9,107 nucleotides of DNA from Cryomorphaceae bacterium (GTDB taxonomy: Bacteria; Bacteroidota; Bacteroidia; Flavobacteriales; BACL11): NCBI GenBank assembly GCA_014384505.1, contig JACNFT010000036.1, positions 1 to 9,107 on the forward strand, written 5' to 3'. This document shows positions 1-6,981 of the stretch, in pieces. The notes beneath the pieces were generated by a model. It did no database searches, was not told where the DNA came from, and was given only the letters and a program-made list of their open reading frames with translations. A program made the position numbers and the translations under genes. The stretch's first letter is position 1; every line of letters begins with the position of its first letter.

Positions 1-1573
1 TGTGATTTTTCTCTGCAATTTCTATGGATTTCTGAATTCCCTCTAAAACTTCTCCTCCGATAGAATTCATTTTTGTTCTCCATTCTAAGTTTACAATTCC
101 ATCTCCAATATCAGTAAGGTTACATCCTGAATTACTCCAAATTGTATTGTTTTCACGGATGTGATCTAACACAATAAAATTTTCCATTCCTGCAACTTTC
201 TCTTGTGCTTTTGATGGAATATTATAGTAATTTAAGCTGCCATTTTCTGTTGTGTAGAAAGATTTCTTTCCTGATTTCACCATCTCATAAACCCAAGGAG
301 CTGCTTTGTACCCTGCTTCCTCCATTTTGGACAGTGTTTTTTCAACATCTAAAGCATCCCACATTTGAAAAGGACCAACTTCCCATCCAAATCCTGCAGA
401 AAGTGCTCTGTCAATTTTATAAAGATCATCTGTTATTTCAGGAATTCTGTGCGAAACATAGGCAAATGCTGAATAAAATGATTTTCTGTAAAATTCTCCT
501 GCTTTATCTTTTCCTTTTACAAGAATTTTTAATCTTTTTAAAAGGTCATCTTCTTGTTTTGCTGCTGCAATAGTTGCGAATTTGGCTCTTTGTTTAGGTG
601 CATATTCTAGCGTTTTTAAGTTAAGCGCTTCAATTACTCTTTTCCCATTTGCATCTTTCGATTTTTTGTAAAAACCTTGTTTAGTTTTATCTCCTAACCA
701 ATTGTTCTCACTCATCTTGGTGATAAAATCAGGTAATTCAAAATTACTTCTCATTTCATCATCCGGGCAGTTTTCGTAAACTCCATTGGCAACATGAATC
801 AAGGTATCTAATCCTACTAAATCGCAAGTACGGAAAGTGGCAGATTTCGGACGACCAATAATTGGTCCACTGAATGAATCTACTTCTTCCACTGTTAAAT
901 CTAACTCTTTCACCAAATGGAAAAGAGATAAGATATTGGCTACTCCAATTCTATTGGCAATAAATGCAGGAGTATCTTTACAGAGTACCATATCTTTTCC
1001 AAGGAACTTATCTCCATATTTCATTAAGAAGTGAGTAACGTCTGGATCAGTTTTAGTACTAGGAATAATTTCCAATAATTTTAAATATCTTGGAGGATTA
1101 AAAAAGTGTGTTCCGCAAAAGTGTTTCTGGAAATCATCTGACCTTCCGTCAATCATACTTTCAATAGGAATCCCTGAAGTGTTAGAAGAAATTAGAGTTC
1201 CCTCTTTTCTGAATTTTTCTATTTTTTCAAAAACTTGTTTTTTAATATCGAGTCTTTCTACAACTACCTCAATAATCCAATCAACATCTGCAATTTTATG
1301 CAAATCATCATCCAAGTTTCCTGTTGTAATTCTGCTCACAAACTCCTTACTATATATAGGAGAGGGTTTGCTTTTTAAAGTGCTTTTTAAAGCGTCATTT
1401 ACAATTGAGTTTCTTATTTTTTTGTCTTTTAATTGTTCTTCTGTTAAGTCAAAAGGGACAATGTCCAAGAGTAAAACCTCTACTCCAATATTTGCAAAAT
1501 GGCAAGCAATACGCGATCCCATAATTCCGGAACCAACAACTGCTACTTTATTAATGTGTCTATTTGTTTTCAT
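1..1573 (-). CDS. 3-hydroxyacyl-CoA dehydrogenase / enoyl-CoA hydratase fusion, 3' end outside window
   Basis: This gene encodes a bifunctional fatty-acid beta-oxidation enzyme that hydrates enoyl-CoA and oxidises 3-hydroxyacyl-CoA with NAD+. The open frame runs 524 codons from ATG at 1573 to the window edge with no stop. A Rossmann NAD-binding motif GSGIMGS lies at residues 14-20. The dehydrogenase catalytic pair is visible as His156 (in GTHFFNPP) and Glu168 (in LLEIIPS), with SSNTSG at 129-134. The C-terminal dehydrogenase helical domain begins around TPAFIANRIG near residue 200. The last ~40 residues (NLTDIGDGIVNLEW, then TKMNSIGG) look like the start of a crotonase fold. The order dehydrogenase-then-hydratase matches the Bacillus FadN (YusL) type, about 790-800 aa, and is the reverse of E. 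coli FadB. About one third of the protein is therefore missing here. The start lies 14 bp inside the upstream MarR gene, implying co-transcription. The family call is firm; the hydratase part is inferred from its first residues only. Confidence 0.93.
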   Translation of the reverse strand, partial: MKTNRHINKVAVVGSGIMGSRIACHFANIGVEVLLLDIVPFDLTEEQLKDKKIRNSIVNDALKSTLKSKPSPIYSKEFVSRITTGNLDDDLHKIADVDWIIEVVVERLDIKKQVFEKIEKFRKEGTLISSNTSGIPIESMIDGRSDDFQKHFCGTHFFNPPRYLKLLEIIPSTKTDPDVTHFLMKYGDKFLGKDMVLCKDTPAFIANRIGVANILSLFHLVKELDLTVEEVDSFSGPIIGRPKSATFRTCDLVGLDTLIHVANGVYENCPDDEMRSNFELPDFITKMSENNWLGDKTKQGFYKKSKDANGKRVIEALNLKTLEYAPKQRAKFATIAAAKQEDDLLKRLKILVKGKDKAGEFYRKSFYSAFAYVSHRIPEITDDLYKIDRALSAGFGWEVGPFQMWDALDVEKTLSKMEEAGYKAAPWVYEMVKSGKKSFYTTENGSLNYYNIPSKAQEKVAGMENFIVLDHIRENNTIWSNSGCNLTDIGDGIVNLEWRTKMNSIGGEVLEGIQKSIEIAEKNH

Positions 1574-1988
1574 CTATAATTTTGTTTATCTTTTTTAGTA
1601 TTGCAAAGAAGGTTTTCATTTCTTCTTTTTCAAAATGTGATTGTATTTTTTCATTAAATTCTATAACTACTCCTTTGGCAACCTCTCTCCAATCCATCCC
1701 CAGTGGTGTTAAGTGGATTACTGCTTTTCGCTTATCGTTTGGATCTGGTTTGCGTTCAATTACGCCTGCTTCTTCTAATTTGTTTAGTGAGCGAGAAAGG
1801 GAAGTTGCTTCCATCCCCATATTTGGCCCTAATTGAGTGGAAGGAGTGCCTTCTATAATGTCAATATTTAGAATAATCATCCCCAAAGCCATGCTTGCCA
1901 TGTATTCAGTAGCAGTTCGGTTGTACATTTTTGTAATATTGTACCATGTTTTTCTTATGTTATAATCTATGGTTTCTTCTGGCTCCAT
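1560..1988 (-). CDS. MarR-family transcriptional regulator of the fatty-acid degradation locus
   Basis: This is a 142-residue winged-helix regulator of normal MarR length. The winged helix-turn-helix covers about residues 45-98. The recognition helix is at about 60-72 (EATSLSRSLNKLEE), followed by GVIERKPDPNDKRK, whose Asp85-x-Arg87 wing signature is typical of MarR proteins. N- and C-terminal helices (about 5-40 and 105-140) would form the dimer interface. It is the first gene of the minus-strand unit. Its TAG stop overlaps the start of the beta-oxidation enzyme by 14 bp, and it diverges from an acyl-CoA synthetase. The intergenic gap carries a palindrome of the size MarR dimers bind. I infer that it represses itself, the downstream oxidation genes and the divergent synthetase, and is released by a fatty acid or acyl-CoA. 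The ligand is a guess from context. The start is the ATG at 1988; no Shine-Dalgarno sequence is present. Confidence 0.9.
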   Translation of the reverse strand: MEPEETIDYNIRKTWYNITKMYNRTATEYMASMALGMIILNIDIIEGTPSTQLGPNMGMEATSLSRSLNKLEEAGVIERKPDPNDKRKAVIHLTPLGMDWREVAKGVVIEFNEKIQSHFEKEEMKTFFAILKKINKIIDENK

Positions 1989-2024
1989 GTTTTTTGAAAT
2001 TTAGGATACGAAAATAGTAAAAAA

Positions 2025-2042
2025 TACTATGCATGCATAGTA
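2025..2042. promoter_or_regulatory. Perfect 18-bp palindrome, probable MarR operator (site 1)
   Basis: TACTATGCATGCATAGTA is a perfect inverted repeat with no spacer. Its centre is 45 bp upstream of the marR start codon and 86 bp upstream of the acyl-CoA synthetase start. The size and symmetry fit a dimeric winged-helix repressor, and the adjacent gene encodes one. The assignment to that MarR protein is inference from position. A weak -7-like element for marR, TATTTTCG (complement of 2009-2016, one mismatch to TAnnTTTG), lies just on the marR side of the palindrome, so bound repressor would overlap or flank that promoter. Confidence 0.7.
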
Positions 2043-2053
2043 AATGTGCTTTT

Positions 2054-2071
2054 TATTATGCACGCATACTA
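2054..2071. promoter_or_regulatory. Degenerate second copy of the palindrome, probable MarR operator (site 2)
   Basis: TATTATGCACGCATACTA matches site 1 at 15 of 18 positions and is itself an imperfect palindrome (two pairs broken). Its centre lies 29 bp from that of site 1, on the acyl-CoA synthetase side, 57 bp before that start codon. The pairing suggests one high-affinity and one weaker site, perhaps one for each divergent promoter. A weak -7-like sequence for the synthetase, TATTTTTA at 2089-2096 (one mismatch to TAnnTTTG), lies 18 bp further on. I see no convincing -33 TTG for either direction. Confidence 0.6.
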
Positions 2072-2119
2072 AATATTCTAAAAAAGTGTATTTTTAGCAA
2101 AACAAATTAAGACTACTAT

Positions 2120-3751
2120 ATGAACTATTTATCACCTTTAGAGATGCTCTATAAATGGGAGCAAGAAAAACCAAACGAAATATACTTAAGTCAACCAATA
2201 GAAGGTGTGTGGCATAATTGGACATGGAAAGAAGTTGGCTATGAAGTCAGAAAAATGGCTACATATCTTAAAAGTTTGGATTTTCCAGATAATAGTAAAA
2301 TAGCTCTGTTGTCAAAAAACTGTGCGCATTGGATGATTACTGATTTAGCCATAATGATGAGTGGACATGTGTCCGTTCCTTTGTATCCGAATTTGAATGC
2401 TGAAACTTTAGGAAAAATACTGAAACATAGTGAGGCTAAATTATTGTTTGTAGGGAAATTGGATAATTATACCGATATGAAATCGGGTGTCCCTGCTAAT
2501 ATGCCCTGTATTTCTTTTCCTTTTTATACTGAAGATTATCCCAAGTGGGATGAAGTAACAAAAGACATTAATCCAGTGCAAGAGAATATCATTAGAGATG
2601 AACAAGACTTAGCCACAATTATTTACACTTCTGGAACAACTGGAGATCCGAAAGGAGTGATGCATAAATTCTATAACTTTGGCTTTGCTACAACCAATGC
2701 AGTGAACTCGTTACATTTGGATAATGCGGTGTTCTTTTCCTACTTGCCTCTTTGTCATATTGCAGAAAGATTGTTAGTGCAAATGGGAAGTGTATATAGT
2801 GGCGGAAGGGTTTATTTTGCTGAAAGCTTAGATACTTTTGCAGCTAATTTATCAGAAGCTTCTCCTAGTGTATTTTTAGGTGTTCCAAGAATCTGGACAA
2901 AATTCCAACAAGGGATTCTCACAAAATTACCTCAAAATAAATTGAATATATTGTTGAGTATTCCTATTATTTCAACCTTAATAAAAAAGAAAATTAAAAA
3001 AGGATTAGGATTGAACAAAGCGACTAATGTATTTACGGGAGCTGCTCCAACTCCAGTTGCTCTAATTAAATGGTTTGCTCGATTAGGTATTAATATTCAG
3101 GAAGCGTATGCTATGACTGAAAATACTTGCTATTCACATGTAAGTTTACAAAATAAAATAAAGATTGGTTTTGTCGGGCAAGCTTTGCCATTTTGTGATG
3201 TTAAATTATCAGATAGAAAAGAAATACTAATAAAACATGATGCCCTTATGGATGGTTATTATAAAGACGAACAAGAAACCAATAAAACCATAATTGATGG
3301 TTGGTTACATACTGGAGATGAAGGCTCAATAGATAAGGATGGGTTTTTAAAAATCACCGGAAGAGTGAAAGATTTATTTAAAACAAGTAAAGGAAAATAT
3401 GTAGCCCCATCACCAATTGAGATGAAACTTTCAGCTAATAAAAATATAGAGCAAGTTTGTGTAGTTGGTATTGGAGTTCCTCAGCCTATTGCAATAGTTG
3501 TGCTTTCTGAAAGAGGAAAATTAAAAAATAGAGAGGATTTAATTAATAGTTTCACAACTACTTTACAAGTAGTTAATCCTAAGTTAGATGGGCATGAAAA
3601 AATACATAATATAATTATAGTTAAAGAAGATTGGACTGTAGAGAATGAATTACTTACCCCAACTATGAAGATTAAACGTAATGCTATTGAAAAGATTTAC
3701 CAAAGCAATTATGTTTCTTGGTATGAAGGGGAAAGAGTTATTTTAGTTTAA
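2120..3751 (+). CDS. Long-chain fatty-acid--CoA ligase (AMP-forming acyl-CoA synthetase)
   Basis: This enzyme activates fatty acids to acyl-CoA with ATP, releasing AMP and pyrophosphate, which is the entry step to the beta-oxidation pathway encoded across the divergent promoter. It is a 543-residue ANL-superfamily protein. The core motifs appear in order: P-loop YTSGTTGDPKG (169-179), A5 motif YAMTE (330-334, where YGMTE or YGLTE is commoner), A7 GWLHTGD (394-400, adenylate ribose-binding Asp400), hinge motif GRVKDLFKTSKGKYVAP (414-430), and a C-terminal LTPTMKIKR (512-520) whose Lys517 aligns with the catalytic A10 lysine. The LFKTSKGKYVAP and LTPTMK signatures resemble the FAA1-like long-chain branch. 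At 543 aa it is somewhat shorter than the ~590-600 aa usual for that branch, but no motif is missing. The start is supported by an in-frame TAA at 2108-2110, so ATG 2120 is the first possible. Its TAA overlaps the stop of the convergent barrel gene by 4 bp. Confidence 0.93.
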   Translation: MNYLSPLEMLYKWEQEKPNEIYLSQPIEGVWHNWTWKEVGYEVRKMATYLKSLDFPDNSKIALLSKNCAHWMITDLAIMMSGHVSVPLYPNLNAETLGKILKHSEAKLLFVGKLDNYTDMKSGVPANMPCISFPFYTEDYPKWDEVTKDINPVQENIIRDEQDLATIIYTSGTTGDPKGVMHKFYNFGFATTNAVNSLHLDNAVFFSYLPLCHIAERLLVQMGSVYSGGRVYFAESLDTFAANLSEASPSVFLGVPRIWTKFQQGILTKLPQNKLNILLSIPIISTLIKKKIKKGLGLNKATNVFTGAAPTPVALIKWFARLGINIQEAYAMTENTCYSHVSLQNKIKIGFVGQALPFCDVKLSDRKEILIKHDALMDGYYKDEQETNKTIIDGWLHTGDEGSIDKDGFLKITGRVKDLFKTSKGKYVAPSPIEMKLSANKNIEQVCVVGIGVPQPIAIVVLSERGKLKNREDLINSFTTTLQVVNPKLDGHEKIHNIIIVKEDWTVENELLTPTMKIKRNAIEKIYQSNYVSWYEGERVILV

Positions 3752-4225
3752 AACCCATAGCCAATATGAATTCCTGCACTGATGTGATAATCTTCAGTGT
3801 CATAAGCAAATTCAATAGCAGGACCTATATGATAATTGCCCAATTCAAATTCATATGTGGTTTCAATATGAAAAGCAAAATGCAATTCTTCTCCTCCTTC
3901 AAATGTAATTCCTGGAGAAAGATTAATACTTAGTGGTTCAGTAATCCTGTAGCTTCCTACTATTCCAATTGTTTGATGTTTGTGTTCATCAAAAATTCGT
4001 TCATAACCTAATCCAACAGCAAACTTTACTTTCATTTAATTGATGAGAGTAGTGAAGGTGTAAACTGTAAGAAGTTTCATTTTCGCCAAAAAAGTAGACA
4101 GGTGAAATAGCAACTCCTATTTCATTTTTATGATGATGAATATGGTTGTGGGTATGTTCTTCTTGTCCTTTTAGCATATTTGCACTAATTAGAAAAAGTA
4201 TAATAATGAAGTGTTTTGTGTACAT
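3748..4225 (-). pseudogene. Small His-rich predicted outer-membrane beta-barrel protein, frameshifted
   Basis: Two overlapping frames together read as one protein. The 5' part (4225-4001, 74 codons) has a signal peptide (hydrophobic IIILFLISA, probable cleavage after LKGQ) followed by EEHTHNHIHHHK, with six His in nine residues, and then barrel-like strands. The 3' part (4035-3748) continues with FAVGLGYERIFDEHKHQ and alternating polar/hydrophobic strands ending in the aromatic HIGYGF, a typical barrel C-terminus. Joining NESK from the first frame to FAVGLGYERIF of the second, by removing one base near 4019-4024, gives about 157 residues with no gap. Unjoined, the first frame ends in unrelated CCWIRL at a TGA. 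The second frame's own ATG (4035) directly follows an in-frame TAA and would lack a signal peptide. I recognise the sequence type from flavobacterial hypothetical proteins but know no function; the His cluster hints at metal binding. It is last in the accA-dnaB cluster, 6 bp after the preceding stop. A sequencing error could also explain the break. Confidence 0.72.
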
Positions 4226-4231
4226 ACTGTG

Positions 4232-5506
4232 TTAAGTCTTTAATTTTTTCTTCTTGGCAGCAGGGAAAAGAATATTATTTAAAATCAGACGATACCCCGG
4301 GGAATTAGGGTGTAGGGAAAGGTCAGTTTTTGGATCACCCACTTTGTGCTGATAATCTTCAGGGTCATGCCCTCCGTAAAAAGTCCAAGTACCATTTCCT
4401 AATTTTCCATGTATATAACGTGCCTCATTGCTTGCTTTTGTTTCACCCATTATTAGTACATCCGACTTAATATGTTGATTTTTAAAAGCTGTAGTTTGTC
4501 CCATAAAACCTTTAATAACTTGCATGTGGTTTTGACATAACATAGTTGGTATAGGATCCCATTTTGCAGAGAAATCAAAAAGAGTAAAAAAATCAATTTT
4601 TGGGTTTACTCTTCTAGTTTGTGTGGCATCAATAGAAGAAAATTCATATTGATTAGGGTTTTTCACTAAAGTGAAGTCCTTAAAAGCTAATGTTTTACTA
4701 AAATCTAGTTTTTCTTCTGCAGAAGGGTCAGCAGCATCACCATCAAACATATGTTGACAAATATCATTTCCGTCATTAGCTAGGGCAATATCGTAACTAT
4801 CGGTTGCGCTACACATGGCGAATAGAAATCCGCCAGCCGTTACGAACTCTTTTATTTTTTTTGCAACTGCTAATTTCTGTTCAGAAACTTTATTGTATCC
4901 TAGTTTTTTGGCTAGTTTTTCATAAGCAATTTTCTGATCTTTATACCAAGTAGCATTTTTAAAACTGGCATAAAACTTTCCGTATTGTCCTGTAAAGTCC
5001 TCATGGTGTAGGTGTAGCCAGTCGTAAAGTGGCAATAAATTTGCTAAAACTTCTTCATCATAAATTACTTCATACGGGATTTCAGCATAAGTAAGTGCCA
5101 AGGTTACAGCATCATCCCATGGTTGTTTGTTAGTAGGGGAATAGATAGCAATTTTAGGAATTTTTTCCAAGCGGACAACATCTTGGTTTACCTCAGGGCT
5201 AGCAATGGATTGTAGTATTTGGGTGGACTGTACATCTGCAATTAATTGATACGAAACGCCTCTTATATTGCATTCATCTTCAATAGCAGCATGTTGTTTT
5301 ATCATAAAGCTACCACCTTGGTAATTAAGTAGCCAATCTACCTTCACATCTCTTTCAATGGCATAAAAAGCAATTCCATATGCTTTTAGGTGATTGCTTT
5401 GACTTTCATCCATAGGAATAAAAATATAAGCAGCTTTTGCAGAAAAAATAATACTGCAGAATAGTAAAAATAAACTTAGTTTTTTAAAAAGATTAAAATG
5501 GAGCAT
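4232..5506 (-). CDS. Secreted protein of the family commonly labelled 'asparagine synthetase B' in Bacteroidota; function unknown
   Basis: The 424-residue product starts with a signal peptide (residues 1 to about 25: LFKKLSLFLLFCSIIFSAKA, then AYIF), so it is probably periplasmic or exported. Notable stretches are IPMDESQSNHLKAYG (30-44), WLLNYQGGSF (58-67), CNIRGVSYQLI (79-89), KQPWDDAV (127-134), WLHLHHEDFTGQYGKF (163-178), GGFLFAMCSATDS (225-237) and TFYGGHDPEDY (375-385). The GGFLFAMCSA and YGGH patterns resemble class I glutamine amidotransferase / ThuA-like folds with a possible nucleophilic Cys232, but this is inference. Databases often name this family asparagine synthetase B. I see neither the N-terminal Cys2 glutaminase nor the SGGxDS PP-loop that real AsnB needs, and a signal peptide argues against it. 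The 5' end overlaps dnaB by 14 bp, and the next gene starts 6 bp after the stop, so it sits inside a polycistron. The tail KKKKLKT is strongly basic. Confidence 0.85.
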   Translation of the reverse strand: MLHFNLFKKLSLFLLFCSIIFSAKAAYIFIPMDESQSNHLKAYGIAFYAIERDVKVDWLLNYQGGSFMIKQHAAIEDECNIRGVSYQLIADVQSTQILQSIASPEVNQDVVRLEKIPKIAIYSPTNKQPWDDAVTLALTYAEIPYEVIYDEEVLANLLPLYDWLHLHHEDFTGQYGKFYASFKNATWYKDQKIAYEKLAKKLGYNKVSEQKLAVAKKIKEFVTAGGFLFAMCSATDSYDIALANDGNDICQHMFDGDAADPSAEEKLDFSKTLAFKDFTLVKNPNQYEFSSIDATQTRRVNPKIDFFTLFDFSAKWDPIPTMLCQNHMQVIKGFMGQTTAFKNQHIKSDVLIMGETKASNEARYIHGKLGNGTWTFYGGHDPEDYQHKVGDPKTDLSLHPNSPGYRLILNNILFPAAKKKKLKT

Positions 5507-6977
5507 CCTTATTGTCTTTATTCATGCTTGATGACATGGATATCATTGAAGAATTATCACCCTCATCATCAAATTCACTTCCATCAAAATAATCAAGATC
5601 AGAGAATTTTGCAAAATCACCAGTAAATTTCAAACGGACATTAGCCAAAGAACCATTTCGGTGTTTTGCAATAATGATTTCTCCTTGACCTCTCGAATCA
5701 TCTCCATTATCCCATTCATAAATTTTATAGTATTCAGGACGGTAAATGAAAGTTACAATATCGGCATCTTGCTCAATTGCTCCTGATTCTCTAAGGTCAG
5801 AAAGCATAGGTCGTTTACTTCCAACTCCAGTACGACTTTCCACCCCTCTATTTACTTGGGATAGGGCTACAACAGGAATTTTTAACTCCTTGGCAATTCC
5901 TTTAAGTGAACGAGAAATTGTAGAAATTTCCTGCTCTCTATTTCCCGCATTACCTCCAGCGCTCATTAGTTGCAGGTAGTCAATCATGATGATTCCTACT
6001 CCATTATTTTTTACTAACCTTCTTGCTTTTGCTCTTAGTTCAAAAACCGTAAGTCCTGGTGTATCATCAATATAGATAGGTGCTTCTGATAAGTGCTTTA
6101 TTTTTTCATGTAACTGAACCATTTCATGGTCAGCCAAATCACCTCTACGCAATTTACTTGCTCCTAATTCTGCTTCACTGGCAATCAAACGATTTACCAA
6201 TTGTTCAGCTGACATCTCCAAAGAAAAGAATCCGATAGGAGTATTATGATCAACTGCAACATTTCTTGCCATAGTTAGAGCAAAGGCTGTTTTACCCATA
6301 CCAGGCCTAGCAGCAACAATTATTAAATCAGACTTTTGCCAACCTGAAGTAATTCTATCTAAGTTTGAGAATCCTGAAGGTACTCCACTTAAACCATCCT
6401 CTTTATTTCTTAAGATTTCAATACTTTCAAGCGCTCCTTTAATCAAGGTACTCATTTTGTCATAACTTTTTCTAAGCGTACCTTCAGTAACAGTAAATAA
6501 TTTTTCCTCAGCAGTATTTAATAAATCAAAAATATCTACAGAATCATTAAAAGCATCACCAATAATATTATTAGAGATGCTAATAAGTGAACGCTTAATA
6601 AACTTTTCGGCAATTATACGTGCATGAAACTCAGTGTTAGAAGAGGAAGCTACATTATTTGTTAACTCTGAAATATAGGCTAGACCACCTATAAATTCCA
6701 ATTCTTCCATGCGTTTTAATTCTTCTGATACGGTAAGAATGTCAACAGGTTGTGTGTGGTTAAATAGGTTTACAATAGCCTCAAATATTCTTTGATGTTC
6801 GGTTTTATAAAAATACTCGGCTTTAAGTGAATCAATCGCATCCGATAAGGATTCGTTATCAATCATTAAAGCCCCTAAAACAGCTTGCTCTAATTCAATT
6901 GCTTGAGGTTGCAGCTTTCCATCAATCTTTGCAGTTGTGGTTGCTTTTAATGTTCTTTGTCCTACTTTTTTCGCCAT
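5493..6977 (-). CDS. dnaB: Replicative DNA helicase DnaB
   Basis: This is the hexameric 5'-3' helicase that unwinds DNA at the replication fork and recruits primase. The 494-residue protein has an N-terminal DnaB domain (about 25-125, starting QPQAIELEQAVLGALM), a linker (about 130-185) and a RecA-type ATPase domain (about 190-460). Walker A is ARPGMGKTA (223-231), and the Walker B region is IIMIDYLQL (329-337). Also visible are the conserved LSDLRESGAIEQDAD (392-406) and the AKHRNG arginine-finger region (437-442). The tail (464-494) is acidic and then Ser/Met-rich, so likely disordered. There is no intein or insertion, and length is normal for Bacteroidota DnaB. The start ATG 6977 lies 4 bp after the accA stop, and its 3' end overlaps the next gene by 14 bp, so expression probably comes from the accA promoter. 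Confidence 0.97.
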   Translation of the reverse strand: MAKKVGQRTLKATTTAKIDGKLQPQAIELEQAVLGALMIDNESLSDAIDSLKAEYFYKTEHQRIFEAIVNLFNHTQPVDILTVSEELKRMEELEFIGGLAYISELTNNVASSSNTEFHARIIAEKFIKRSLISISNNIIGDAFNDSVDIFDLLNTAEEKLFTVTEGTLRKSYDKMSTLIKGALESIEILRNKEDGLSGVPSGFSNLDRITSGWQKSDLIIVAARPGMGKTAFALTMARNVAVDHNTPIGFFSLEMSAEQLVNRLIASEAELGASKLRRGDLADHEMVQLHEKIKHLSEAPIYIDDTPGLTVFELRAKARRLVKNNGVGIIMIDYLQLMSAGGNAGNREQEISTISRSLKGIAKELKIPVVALSQVNRGVESRTGVGSKRPMLSDLRESGAIEQDADIVTFIYRPEYYKIYEWDNGDDSRGQGEIIIAKHRNGSLANVRLKFTGDFAKFSDLDYFDGSEFDDEGDNSSMISMSSSMNKDNKDAPF

Positions 6978-6981
6978 CTAA

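Noticed and set aside
205..1598. Plus-strand open frames at 205-573, 837-1034 and 1179-1598
   Set aside because: They lie antisense to the intact dehydrogenase/hydratase frame, have low-complexity Leu/Phe/Ser/Ile-rich content typical of antisense AT-rich DNA, and show no recognisable family.
1989..2119. A small RNA or short protein gene in the 131-bp divergent gap
   Set aside because: The space is taken up by the two palindromes and AT-rich promoter sequence; I see no start-stop frame of note and no hairpin followed by a T tract.
3748..4035. The 95-codon frame as an independent gene starting at ATG 4035
   Set aside because: It would lack a signal peptide and the first barrel strands, its ATG directly follows an in-frame TAA, and it continues the upstream frame perfectly if one base is removed.
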